NCBI GenBank assembly: GCA_964390805.1
Contig: CAYMKL010000018.1
Span: 9,802 to 73,801, forward strand
Direction: 5' to 3'
From: CAYMKL01 sp964390805
GTDB lineage: Bacteria; Chloroflexota; Anaerolineae; VGOG01
Length of the DNA: 64,000 nt
In this document: in pieces, positions 49,057-56,745 of the stretch
Position numbering within the stretch: position 1 is the stretch's first letter
How the letters are laid out: each line of letters begins with the position of its first letter
Notes under the pieces: generated by a model
Told to the model about the DNA's origin: nothing
Database searches by the model: none
Seen by the model: only the letters and a program-made list of their open reading frames with translations
Made by a program: the position numbers and the translations under genes

Positions 49057-49986
49057 ATGCACAGCAAGCACATGCTAATCGGACTGGTTGGAATTGTAGT
49101 GGGGGTGTTGCTCTCATCGGTGGTAGTGGTGCTGGCCGGGAATCTGAATTCCAGCGCGGCGCCCGGTGCGACGTCCTCGTACAAGCTGGAGGACATCTAC
49201 AACCGGCTGAACGCTGGTACGGCCGGTTCGCAAAGCACCTTCACGGAACCCGGCAGCGGGCCGACGGCGGGTACCGGCCACACCCTGGATGAGGTGATGG
49301 CCAAGGCCCCAGAGGTGGACGACACGGATGGCGCTGGCGTGGCCGACGTGGCCAGCGGCAAGACCTTCTGGGGCCTGACGTCGGGGGCATGGGGCACGCA
49401 AACGGGGACCGGCACCATTGCCACCTATGCCGCGCCTGTGCCCAAGACCGGGCAGACCACGTTGTCTGCTACTGGCGATGACGGCGACCTGGAGAAAGGC
49501 GTCTCGTGGCCGAATCCCCGTTTCACGAAGAGCAGTGGCACGGTGACGGACAACCTGACCGGGTTGATCTGGTTGGAGGATGCCAACTGTATCACCACCC
49601 AATACTCAAGCTTCGACACTGATGGTACGGCAGGAGACGGGAAGGTTACCTGGCAGCATGCGTTGGACTTTGTGGCGGGGATCAACGCTGGGACCTACTC
49701 CAACTGCGGAGCCAGTCAGACGGACTGGCGGCTGCCGAACGTGCGGGAGATGCAGAGCCTGGTGCATTATGGTGTTTACAGCCCTGCCGTGCCCGACACG
49801 GCGGGAACGGGGAAGTGGACGGCAGGCAATCCATTTGACAACGTCCAGTCGAGCGGCTACTGGTCGAGTACTACCCGCGCGGACTTTACGACCTACGCCT
49901 GGTACGTGTACCTGTACGATGGCAGCGTGCGCAGCAGCGACAAGACTACCACCTACTACGTATGGCCCGTCCGTGGCGGACAATGA
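49057..49986 (+). CDS. Lcl/DUF1566-domain surface protein, probable DGR variable protein
   Basis: A 309-residue exported protein. Residues 1-30 are a signal/anchor helix (LIGLVGIVVGVLLSSVVVVL). A Ser/Gly/Thr-rich region follows. The C-terminal Lcl_C/DUF1566 domain (C-type-lectin/FGE-like fold) starts at LTGLIWLEDANC and has SQTDWRLPNVREMQSLV. It ends in YWSSTTRADFTTYAWYV followed by YLYDGSVRSSDKTT and YYVWPVRGG. This final stretch (49858-49983) has the form of a DGR variable region. At the alternating, surface-exposed positions the codons are almost all NNC (cgc, gac, acc, tac x4, agc x3), while the fixed positions are not. GGGAGG lies 6 bases before ATG 49057. A MutS-like accessory ORF follows. 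No reverse transcriptase or template repeat was found in the window. Confidence 0.85.
   Translation: MHSKHMLIGLVGIVVGVLLSSVVVVLAGNLNSSAAPGATSSYKLEDIYNRLNAGTAGSQSTFTEPGSGPTAGTGHTLDEVMAKAPEVDDTDGAGVADVASGKTFWGLTSGAWGTQTGTGTIATYAAPVPKTGQTTLSATGDDGDLEKGVSWPNPRFTKSSGTVTDNLTGLIWLEDANCITTQYSSFDTDGTAGDGKVTWQHALDFVAGINAGTYSNCGASQTDWRLPNVREMQSLVHYGVYSPAVPDTAGTGKWTAGNPFDNVQSSGYWSSTTRADFTTYAWYVYLYDGSVRSSDKTTTYYVWPVRGGQ
49858..49983 (+). other. Candidate DGR variable repeat (VR)
   Basis: The last 42 sense codons of the Lcl-domain gene, from tac tgg tcg to the codon before the stop. Sixteen codons are NNC at positions where a DGR template would carry AAC. The 3' end tggcccgtccgtggcgga is GC-rich and unmutated-looking, as expected for the initiation-of-mutagenic-homing region next to the stop codon. 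Confidence 0.75.
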
Positions 49987-50066
49987 GAATCTTTGATGCT
50001 TTGACTCTTTGGACGCTTTGACGCGCGGCGGTGGAGTGGGACACTTTACATAATTAAGGGGTAACA

Positions 50067-50270
50067 ATGTTTTTCTCTCAGAAACTGGTGAAGCGCTACA
50101 AAGAGCTCAAGGAGGCCGTTCCGGATTGTCTCCTGCTGATGCAGGTGGGGGCCTTTATGCAAGTCATGGATGAGGATGCTCGCGCTGTGTCGGAGGTGAC
50201 TGGCTTGAAACTGCGGATGGCTGGGGACGTGGATAATACGAAACAGAAAAAGGAGGAACTGACATGTTAA
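50067..50270 (+). CDS. Short MutS domain-I-like protein
   Basis: A 67-residue protein whose first ~50 residues resemble MutS domain I: KRYKELKEAVPDCLLLMQVG, then FMQVMDEDARAVSEVTGLKL. MutS has FYRMGDFYELF where this has LMQVGAFMQVM, so the mismatch-reading Phe-x-Glu is not conserved. It ends soon after GLKLRMAGDV and so is shorter than a full domain I. Small MutS-like ORFs occur as accessory genes of some diversity-generating retroelements, and this one directly follows the variable-protein gene by 80 bases. AAGGGG lies 7 bases before ATG. Its stop overlaps the ATG of the next gene. Confidence 0.7.
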   Translation: MFFSQKLVKRYKELKEAVPDCLLLMQVGAFMQVMDEDARAVSEVTGLKLRMAGDVDNTKQKKEELTC

Positions 50271-51367
50271 GAAAGGTTATCACCTACATCGGGTATCCCG
50301 CATTAATTGCCGGGATCGTGTTGGGTCTGTTCGGAGTGGCTTATGCAGCCACCAATATTCACTCGACCAACAAATATGCCTGGGGCACCAACGTGGGCTG
50401 GCTCAACTTCGCCGACGCCAACGGCGGGGTGACAGTCTACTCCGACCACCTGGAGGGCTACGCCTGGGCGGAGAACGTCGGCTGGATCAGGCTGGGCACC
50501 CATACAACCGGCGGCTCACACACCTATGCCAACGACGCCGACGATACCTACGGCGTGAACAACGACGGCGTGGGCAACCTGTCTGGCTACGCCTGGGGCA
50601 CCAATGTGGGCTGGATCAACTTCGGCGACGCCAACGGCGGGGTGACCATAGACCCGACTACTGGCGACTTCGACGGCTATGCCTGGGCGGAGAACGTGGG
50701 CTGGATCCACTTCCAGAACTCCAGCCCGGCCTACAAGGTGAACACCACCTGGCGCGGCGACCTCACCAGCACCTACCAGAACAACGTGGCCGCCATCATA
50801 AAAGACGGGTCCACCAGCAGCTCTTCCGGCGGCCTGACCATTGCCGACAGCACCTTCCTGAACGACTCAGGCGATGGCATCATCTTCGGCCACGACAACG
50901 GTAGCGGCACGACGAGCGACGATTGCCCCAATGGCGTGAGCTCTCGCTGGCAGCGGGTGTGGCAGTTCGACGTCAACGATGGGTCCGGCACCACGGGTGG
51001 CAACGTGGATCTCACCTTCGACTTCAGCGACGCCGGCATCGGCGGCACACCCAGCGGCGCCTATACCCTGCTGAAGCGCAGCGGTGAAAGCGGTGATTTT
51101 TCGGGCATCGCCACCTCACCGGAGCCGCACACTGGCGACCAGGTCGTTTTCAGCAACGTTGATACCACCGATTTGGGATCGTACTTCACGCTGGGCAGCG
51201 GCACCCCCATCGCCGTCACCCTGCAAGATTTCACCGCCCGCTCGGCGGAGGCTGGGAATGGCTTGGTTCTACCGCTGGCGCTGGTGGCGTTGGCTTCGTT
51301 CGCTGCCCTCGCGGTTGTGCTGGTCAAGAGGCGTAGGGGCTGGACTCTGTCTATTAAGAATCAGTGA
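50264..51367 (+). CDS. Exported repeat protein with C-terminal membrane anchor
   Basis: A 367-residue surface protein. A signal helix (residues 5-28) is followed by four GYAWxxNVGWxxF repeats: KYAWGTNVGWLNF, GYAWAENVGWIRL, GYAWGTNVGWINF and GYAWAENVGWIHF, with ADANGGVTVY or GDANGGVTID linkers between them. A second region is Ser/Thr/Gly-rich with HDNGSGTTSDDCPNG. The C-terminus is GNGLVLPLALVALASFAALA then a basic tail KRRRGW, a membrane anchor. A strong site AAGGAGG precedes ATG 50264, which overlaps the MutS-like ORF by seven bases. The function is unknown; it is likely on the cell surface beside the Lcl-domain protein. Confidence 0.85.
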   Translation: MLRKVITYIGYPALIAGIVLGLFGVAYAATNIHSTNKYAWGTNVGWLNFADANGGVTVYSDHLEGYAWAENVGWIRLGTHTTGGSHTYANDADDTYGVNNDGVGNLSGYAWGTNVGWINFGDANGGVTIDPTTGDFDGYAWAENVGWIHFQNSSPAYKVNTTWRGDLTSTYQNNVAAIIKDGSTSSSSGGLTIADSTFLNDSGDGIIFGHDNGSGTTSDDCPNGVSSRWQRVWQFDVNDGSGTTGGNVDLTFDFSDAGIGGTPSGAYTLLKRSGESGDFSGIATSPEPHTGDQVVFSNVDTTDLGSYFTLGSGTPIAVTLQDFTARSAEAGNGLVLPLALVALASFAALAVVLVKRRRGWTLSIKNQ

Positions 51368-51469
51368 CCCAATTTTGCTCCCAGGCTAAAGCGGGGAAGG
51401 CAACCGCAGGTTGCACGCAATCCCCGCAGAGCAATCTCGGATTCACTGAGAATCAGTAGATCCAATCTT

Positions 51470-51521
51470 GCTCGGCCTGGATCGCCAGATCCAGGTCAAA
51501 GGCGGGGATTTGGCAATCCCC
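51470..51521 (+). repeat. Dispersed 52-base repeat, copy 1
   Basis: Begins GCTCGGCCTGGATCGCCAG and ends GGGGATTTGGCAATCCCC. It contains two hairpins (CTGGATC-gcca-GATCCAG and GGGGATT-tgg-c-AATCCCC). The inverted copy at 55431-55482 is 49/52 identical. A diverged relative lies at 51385-51430. Confidence 0.85.
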
Positions 51522-51555
51522 TCAGAGCGATTTCGGATCCACTGAGAATAGCGAA

Positions 51556-51591
51556 AAGGGCTTCTGGCGGTTTCGCTTGCCAGAAGCCCTT
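51556..51591. terminator. Bidirectional terminator hairpin
   Basis: AAGGGCTTCTGGC (51556-51568) and GCCAGAAGCCCTT (51579-51591) form a 13-base perfect stem with a 10-base loop, ending in a T-rich stretch. It lies between the convergent surface-protein and thioesterase genes. Confidence 0.85.
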
Positions 51592-51607
51592 GTTGTGTGA
51601 AACAGCA

Positions 51608-52000
51608 CTAACCTCTCTTTGCTTCGACGCTATCTATGAACCTCTCCAGGTCAATGATCACCCGCTTGTGTTCTCCTTCGCCGATTTTCTCCACTTCGTC
51701 AAAAGCCTCCACTCGGAAAGCGAGCTTGCGGCCCTTAGCGGCGGTTAGCTCCGCTTGGGCGTGAACCCTCATGCCCACTGGGGTGGCCGCCAGGTGCCGC
51801 ACGTTCACCTCCACGCCCACAGTGCGGCGGCCATCGGGCAGGAGGTGGTCAACGGCAGCCACAGCCGCCTTCTCCATCAGCCTGATCATCTCCGGCGTGG
51901 CCAGCACCGCTACATTGCCGCTCCCCAAGTGTCGGGCCGTATTCTCCTCGTGCACTACCATCTCACTCTGGCCTACCAGGCCGAGCACGACTTTCTCCAT
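51608..52000 (-). CDS. Hotdog-fold thioesterase, FlK-like
   Basis: A 130-residue hotdog-fold thioesterase of the FlK (fluoroacetyl-CoA thioesterase) type. Candidate catalytic region residues are in EENTARHLGSGNVAVLATPE (Thr), IRLMEKAAVAAVDHLLPDG (Glu) and EVNVRHLAATPVG (His), ending GEGEHKRVIIDLERFID. It would hydrolyse a short acyl-CoA in the cytoplasm. The open frame extends upstream through an intergenic caatatcc repeat. ATG 52000 was chosen because the residues before it are repeat-encoded and non-conserved. Confidence 0.9.
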   Translation of the reverse strand: MEKVVLGLVGQSEMVVHEENTARHLGSGNVAVLATPEMIRLMEKAAVAAVDHLLPDGRRTVGVEVNVRHLAATPVGMRVHAQAELTAAKGRKLAFRVEAFDEVEKIGEGEHKRVIIDLERFIDSVEAKRG

Positions 52001-52042
52001 CCTCCAACCTCCAATATCCAATCTCCAATATCCAATCTCCAA
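52001..52042. repeat. Short-unit tandem repeat, 'ccaatatccaatctcc' type
   Basis: Degenerate 8-base units (ccaacctc, caatatc, caatctc) in the thioesterase upstream region, adjacent to the end of the glycosyltransferase gene. Confidence 0.8.
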
Positions 52043-54307
52043 TCACCGCCTCATGACGCTGATCGGCTCAAGCAACAGCCTATCAGCCACAGGCAGCCCC
52101 TCTTCAAAGATGGCGAAGCGCTGCATGTCCGTCCGGGAATAGACCCCGATCTCCACCTGGTATTGGCCCGCTGGGATATCGGATGGCAGCGGGAAATGGT
52201 GCACCTGGGCGAAGACATCGCCGGCCTCCCAACCGGCGGTGGCGACGCTCAGCATATCTTTCCCCCCCCAGACAGTGCTCTGGCTGTCCAACAGGTGTAC
52301 GAAGATGGCCAGGGGCAGGGGCGCGGCGACATCGTGCCGGACTCGCCAGTAGGTCGTCAGATGAACCCACTCACCTGAGGACAGGGTGTCATCGGCGAAC
52401 TCGTAGCCCAGTAACTCCAACTGGTGGTTGAAGTCCACAGGGAAGGCGACGGGATGGCGGAGGCCCTGGGGATCGCCAGGGAGGAATTGCACCTCCGGAC
52501 TCCAAACGGCGGAGGAGTTGCTCTGGAGAGCTTCGATCTTGCTTTGGAGCACCTCTCGGGCCTCCAGCTCATAAGCGGAAAAGGCCAGTTCGCCGTCGGG
52601 GAAACGCCTTTCCTCCACCAGACGGGCATCCTGGAAGAACTCCTCTTTCAGCTCTGTGTGAAGAGGAGTGGAGGCGGGGAAGATATAAAGAGCCTTCTCA
52701 CCCCCATTTGGGAAAACCAGACCGTAGGGGCCGTCGTACCATTTGATCTTCCGGTTCTTCTTCAGGGAGAAATCAAAGATGAAGGGGTCAAGATCGTGGG
52801 GACTGGACGAGGACAGAATGATGGGGTATGCGGCGTCACTCTCGTCCAGATAGCGGGCTGCCTCGGCCAGATCGGTCTGGTAGACGAAGCGCACTTCGGG
52901 TTGCTGCGCCCAAACGGTGAAGTAGTCGCGATAAGTCCACCAGGCGTTGCCAGCCAGGAGGAGCAGCAAGGTAGCAGCCAGTCCGTAGCGGGCCCTCTGG
53001 TGGAAACTTTTGGTGCGTCGTGCTCCCTCCCCTGAAGCTTGCCCTGAGCGAGGTCGAAGGGTTGGGGGAGGGTTGGGGTGGGGGCAAATAGCCTCGATTG
53101 CCAGGGCAGGGAAGATGTAGACCACGGGCAGGCCGCCGCTGGCCCGCAGGAAGGAAGGAGCGGAGTCGGTGATCATGCTGGGCGCAAGGGCCAGGGGCAG
53201 CCAGAGCAGCAGGAAAGCGTATCGCGGCTCCCGCCAACGGAGCAGGGCCAGGGCCAAGCCGATGTAGAACAGAACGCCGCTGAGAGAATCGAACACGGGC
53301 CGTCCTGCCAGGTTGTAGCGCCAGACGGGATCGCCCCGGAAAGTGAACATCTTCAGCGTATCCACGGTGAACCGTATGACCTGGCTGGGATCACCCTGGG
53401 CCAGCAGCCCCAGGGGCTGACTCAGTTGCTGCAATCGCACGTCGGCCCGGGGGTGAGTCCAGATGTACACGCCCATCGGGACTACGACGAGAGCGGCGAG
53501 GGCGAAGCAGAGCAGAACGCCTTTCCAGCGTTGTCGCAGCAGAGGGCGATGGAACAAAGCTAGGTAGACTAGAAAGATGAGGAAGATCAGGGGGATCATC
53601 CGGCTGGCAGGATAGGTGTAGAGGGTTCCCCCCAGGAAGATGCCAGCCAGAGCAAAGTAGGCCCACCAACGGGTTTTGCATTGCATGGTCCGCGCCTTGG
53701 TCTCGACGCCGTGCTGAGCCTGTCGAAGCATACGCTGCGCTACTCGACCGGCGGCGCTCGACTTAACGGCATTGTGTTTCAGTCCTGCCCAGAAGAAGTA
53801 AGCAGCAGCGGCGGCCATGGGGGGGAGGCTGGCAGCCCGCAGCCCCACCCGGCTCATGAAAACCGGCCAGAAGGAGACGGCCATGCCAGTGCCCGCTATC
53901 AGGGCGACCCGATAGCCAAAAGCCTTGCGCGCCAGCAGGTAGGTGAAGATGATGGCGGTCAGCCCGCACAGCACGGCGGCCAGGCGGATGCCCAGATAGT
54001 TGTTGCCGAAGAGGGCGATGGTGCCGGCCATGAGGTAGACGAACAGCGGCTCGTTGCCCGCGTTGGATTCAAAGTAGATGAGGTGGGTACCTTCCAGCAC
54101 CACAGAGGCGTCGTGGCCGTGGAAGACCTCGTCGTGCTGAAGGCCCGGCGGCGCTGCGTCCAGGCGATAGAGTCGAAAGAAGGCCGCCACGAGGAGGATC
54201 GCTACCAGTATACAAGCTCGCCTTGCCGATTTTCGATTGCCGATTGCCGATTCTTGATTCAGAAATCGCAAATCGCAAATCGCAAATCGGAAATCCTCTC
54301 GCTCCAA
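52043..54307 (-). CDS. GT39-like membrane glycosyltransferase
   Basis: About 754 residues, a polytopic membrane protein with the GT-C (PMT/ArnT-like) fold: N-terminal helix AILLVAAFFRLYRLDAAPPG, then the conserved acidic loop LQHDEVFHGHDA, NAGNEPLFVYLMAGTIALFG, and about ten more helices. The ~250-residue soluble C-terminal domain has WYDGPYGLVFPNGGEKAL. It should transfer a sugar from a lipid carrier on the outer face. Two stretches look foreign. The first ~30 residues are encoded by a tandem repeat. In addition, two copies of dispersed repeats are translated in frame within it, giving AQRMLRQAQHGVETKA and PPPTLRPRSGQASGEGARR. ATG 54307 is the repeat-encoded start. Confidence 0.8.
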   Translation of the reverse strand: MEREDFRFAICDLRFLNQESAIGNRKSARRACILVAILLVAAFFRLYRLDAAPPGLQHDEVFHGHDASVVLEGTHLIYFESNAGNEPLFVYLMAGTIALFGNNYLGIRLAAVLCGLTAIIFTYLLARKAFGYRVALIAGTGMAVSFWPVFMSRVGLRAASLPPMAAAAAYFFWAGLKHNAVKSSAAGRVAQRMLRQAQHGVETKARTMQCKTRWWAYFALAGIFLGGTLYTYPASRMIPLIFLIFLVYLALFHRPLLRQRWKGVLLCFALAALVVVPMGVYIWTHPRADVRLQQLSQPLGLLAQGDPSQVIRFTVDTLKMFTFRGDPVWRYNLAGRPVFDSLSGVLFYIGLALALLRWREPRYAFLLLWLPLALAPSMITDSAPSFLRASGGLPVVYIFPALAIEAICPHPNPPPTLRPRSGQASGEGARRTKSFHQRARYGLAATLLLLLAGNAWWTYRDYFTVWAQQPEVRFVYQTDLAEAARYLDESDAAYPIILSSSSPHDLDPFIFDFSLKKNRKIKWYDGPYGLVFPNGGEKALYIFPASTPLHTELKEEFFQDARLVEERRFPDGELAFSAYELEAREVLQSKIEALQSNSSAVWSPEVQFLPGDPQGLRHPVAFPVDFNHQLELLGYEFADDTLSSGEWVHLTTYWRVRHDVAAPLPLAIFVHLLDSQSTVWGGKDMLSVATAGWEAGDVFAQVHHFPLPSDIPAGQYQVEIGVYSRTDMQRFAIFEEGLPVADRLLLEPISVMRR

Positions 54308-54345
54308 CCTCTAACCTCCAACCTCCAACCTCAAAATACTCAGCA
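54220..54345. repeat. Short-unit tandem repeats of two types
   Basis: gccgatt/gccgatttt units pass into caaatcg units (54220-54295) and then ccaacctct units (54300-54345). The first forms the N-terminal residues of the glycosyltransferase and the second the C-terminal residues of the peptidase. Confidence 0.8.
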
Positions 54346-55399
54346 GGAACCCGGCGCATTTGACCAGATCATCCACAGCGATGCATTCTTCGGTCGTGTG
54401 CACTTTGTCCATGCCCGTGCTGATGTTGATGGTCGCTATGCCCCCGGCGTTGAAGATGTTGGCGTCGCTTCCCCCGCCGCTGGGCACCAGGGCTGGCGTC
54501 AAGCCCAGGGTTTTGGCTGCTGCCACGGCCCTCCGCACGATGTCGTCCTCCTCGCTGAGCTTGAAAGTGGAATAGGAGCGGTCCACATCTATTTCCACCG
54601 TAGCCTTGTGCCGCCGTGCTGCGTCCTTTAAGGCTTTGGTCATGGCCTGCATCTGGGCCTCTAGCTTCTCCTCGTTGCGACTGCGGGCCTCACCTGCCAT
54701 CTCGGCCCGGTCGGGGACGATGTTGGTCGCCGTGCCGCCCTGGATGCACCCGATGTTGGCCGTGGTCTCCTCATCAATGCGCCCCAGGGGCATGGCGGCG
54801 ATGGCCTCGGCTGCCACCACGATGGCGTTAACGCCCTTCTCTGGCTCGACGCCGGCGTGGGCGGTCTTGCCGTGAACGACGGCCTTGAGCTTGTCCTGTG
54901 AGGGGGCGGAGACGACGATGGCGCCGATTGGGCCTCCGCTGTCGAGGACGATGCCTTCTTTGGCGCGAAGGGCGTTCAAATCCAGACCCTTGGCCCCCCT
55001 CAGTCCCATTTCCTCGCTCACCGTCAGGGCCACCTCCAGGGGCGGGTGGGGCGAATCCCGTTCCACCAGCACCCGCAGAACCTCCAGGATGACTGCCACG
55101 CCCGACTTGTCATCCCCGCCCAGGATAGTGGTGCCATCGCTGGTGATGATGCCGTTGGTGATAACGGGGCTCACCCCTAGTCCTGGCCCGACGGTGTCCA
55201 TGTGAGCACTGAGGAGAATCGGCGGCCCCTCTCCCGCCAGGCGCCCGATCACATTGCCTGTTCTGTCGCGTACAACTGGCACGTCCAGGCTCTTCAGTTC
55301 GGCCATCAGATGCTGTGCTATCTCCTCCTCCTGGCCGCTGGGGCTGTCAATCTGAACCAGTTCTAGGAAAGTTGAGACTAGTCTATCCTGATTGATCAT
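54311..55399 (-). CDS. M20-family tripeptidase-like peptidase
   Basis: A 362-residue di-zinc aminopeptidase/tripeptidase of the PepT type. Metal-ligand motifs are LLSAHMDTV (His, Asp), LGGDDKSGVAV (Asp), TVSEEMGLRGAKG (catalytic Glu pair), LDSGG (Asp) and VHTTEECIA (His). The dimerisation domain sits in between (residues ~180-290). ATG 55399 was chosen with GGAGG nine bases upstream; another ATG lies 3 codons earlier. The C-terminus (RLEVGG) is encoded in the tandem repeat. It would release N-terminal residues from tripeptides in the cytoplasm, matching the peptide importers nearby. Confidence 0.9.
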   Translation of the reverse strand: MINQDRLVSTFLELVQIDSPSGQEEEIAQHLMAELKSLDVPVVRDRTGNVIGRLAGEGPPILLSAHMDTVGPGLGVSPVITNGIITSDGTTILGGDDKSGVAVILEVLRVLVERDSPHPPLEVALTVSEEMGLRGAKGLDLNALRAKEGIVLDSGGPIGAIVVSAPSQDKLKAVVHGKTAHAGVEPEKGVNAIVVAAEAIAAMPLGRIDEETTANIGCIQGGTATNIVPDRAEMAGEARSRNEEKLEAQMQAMTKALKDAARRHKATVEIDVDRSYSTFKLSEEDDIVRRAVAAAKTLGLTPALVPSGGGSDANIFNAGGIATINISTGMDKVHTTEECIAVDDLVKCAGFLLSILRLEVGG

Positions 55400-55430
55400 T
55401 TTCTGCATCCTCCATTAAAGGTTGCTCCAA

Positions 55431-55482
55431 GGGGATTGTCAAATCCCCGTCTTTGGCCTGGATCTGGCGATCCAGGCCGAGC
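55431..55482 (-). repeat. Dispersed 52-base repeat, copy 2 (inverted)
   Basis: Reverse complement of the copy at 51470-51521 with three substitutions; two hairpins are preserved. It lies between the peptidase and TIGR04076 genes. Confidence 0.85.
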
Positions 55483-55491
55483 TAGTATCTA

Positions 55492-55776
55492 TCAACTCTC
55501 AATGTTCGATTCCTCCACCCGCCTTATCTCGAAGACCACGGGATTGAAAGCATCGGGGCAGGCGTGGGTGGACACGTCCGTGTCCTCCAGCCAGGGGAAA
55601 TTGGCCCCGTAACGCATGGCGAAGACCTTGGGCAGGAAGCTGTAGAGCGCATGCAGGCAGACTCGCCCCTGCACCGTCTCGCCGTCGAACACGATCCGTT
55701 CCCCCACTCGGTGGCCGAAATCGCAGTGCCCCCTCACCGATTTGACAGTGGCTATGATCTTGTAGACCTTGTCCAT
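55492..55776 (-). CDS. TIGR04076-family protein
   Basis: A 94-residue protein with the pattern VYKIIATVKSVRGHCDFGHR, then CLHALYSFLPKVFAMRYGAN, PWLEDTDVSTHACPD and VVFEIRRVEE. These are the features I associate with the TIGR04076 family (unknown function, conserved Cys/His residues that may bind metal). ATG 55776 was chosen because AAAGGAG lies 5 bases upstream. The open frame continues further upstream into the methyltransferase's 3' end. Confidence 0.8.
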   Translation of the reverse strand: MDKVYKIIATVKSVRGHCDFGHRVGERIVFDGETVQGRVCLHALYSFLPKVFAMRYGANFPWLEDTDVSTHACPDAFNPVVFEIRRVEESNIES

Positions 55777-55793
55777 TTCACTCCTTTCGTCAC

Positions 55794-56468
55794 TCATTTC
55801 TTCTTCCAAACGATGGAATAGCGCCACAGCAGATGCTTTCTCACCCTGGCTCCCGGCAGCACGGAGGCACAGACTTGGCGTATTTGAGACAGAGTTGGAT
55901 AAGAATCACTGCGTCCGTGTTCGGCCCAAGCCTGTCGTACTGGGCGAGGTTCTCTCAAGCGGCCAGTCTTGACTAATCTCAAAATGATGTTTGCCGGCAC
56001 CGCCAACGCACTTGTCAGAACGTCGGATAGCCCTTCGACTTGGAATAGATCGAGGACGATCAGTGTGCCGTTGATCTTCAGGGCTCCCTTCATTTTCGAC
56101 AACGTTTGCTCAAACGGCAGGTGATGCAGCGTCGCAATAGAGGCCATGCAATCGAACTGCTCGGTAGGAGACTCCCAAGTCATGGCGTCGGCAACCTGAA
56201 AGTCAATGTTCGGATACTGCTTTGAGCGCTCTTTGGCAACCCGGATCATTTGCGGTGATAGGTCCAGAGCCAGTACCCGGTCTGAGCGTCTCGCCAGGAG
56301 GCGTGAAAACGCGCCTGTACCGCAGCCAATGTCAAGTGCGTATGTACAATGCGGCGGGAGTTGCCTCAACAGAAAGTCGTGGTAGTGACTGTTGTGACCC
56401 CAGCCATCCCCTGAGAGCAGCGCTATACGGTCAAAGTCTGCTTGGATTTTGGGCATTGACTCAGCCAT
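55794..56468 (-). CDS. Class I SAM-dependent methyltransferase
   Basis: A 224-residue Rossmann methyltransferase. SAM motif I is YALDIGCGTGAFSRLLA, motif II VLALDLSPQMIRVAKERS, motif III FQVADAMTWES, then MASIATLHHLPFEQTLSK. The C-terminal tail is GARVRKHLLWRYSIVWKKK. The substrate cannot be inferred. Seventeen bases separate it from the TIGR04076 gene. Upstream lies a relic of a nucleotidyltransferase gene. Confidence 0.9.
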   Translation of the reverse strand: MAESMPKIQADFDRIALLSGDGWGHNSHYHDFLLRQLPPHCTYALDIGCGTGAFSRLLARRSDRVLALDLSPQMIRVAKERSKQYPNIDFQVADAMTWESPTEQFDCMASIATLHHLPFEQTLSKMKGALKINGTLIVLDLFQVEGLSDVLTSALAVPANIILRLVKTGRLREPRPVRQAWAEHGRSDSYPTLSQIRQVCASVLPGARVRKHLLWRYSIVWKKK

Positions 56469-56577
56469 TCAGGATATCCTGGAGACATAAGAGCTGTTCA
56501 CGGAGAGCGTCTCGCTCGCGGATGTATTCTAGAGTGCCCACCTGTGGATGTGTTCGTGCCAACACCAATGAGCAGGA

Positions 56578-56745
56578 TCACGAGTTCTCTCGACGACGCG
56601 CCGCATAGATGACGTTATGAAACCCGTAGGTTGGCTGTTGCCAGTAATCCCACTCAACTCGACCCTGCCGAGCTTCTGCTATAACCCGCTTGATGTGATC
56701 AATATTGCGGTAGAGCAGATCAATTCGCCCAGTTTCAGTTACTTT
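56578..56745 (-). pseudogene. Nucleotidyltransferase C-terminal relic
   Basis: The minus-strand frame reads TETGRIDLLYRNIDHIKRVI, then WDYWQQPTYGFHNVIYAARR and a stop at 56578. This resembles the C-terminal part of nucleotidyltransferases with a GRxDLLYR and PHGFHN pattern. It begins inside the end of the asparaginase gene, in another frame, and has no start or N-terminal catalytic half. Confidence 0.5.

Noticed and set aside
48498..49292. 264-codon plus-strand open frame in the hairpin-rich gap
   Set aside because: It runs through repeats and terminator stems and overlaps the signal peptide of the next gene in another frame; no domain.
48200..51600. Template repeat or reverse transcriptase of a DGR near the Lcl-domain gene
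   Set aside because: No second copy of the variable-region sequence with AAC codons and no frame with the reverse-transcriptase YxDD/YMDD core were found anywhere in the window.
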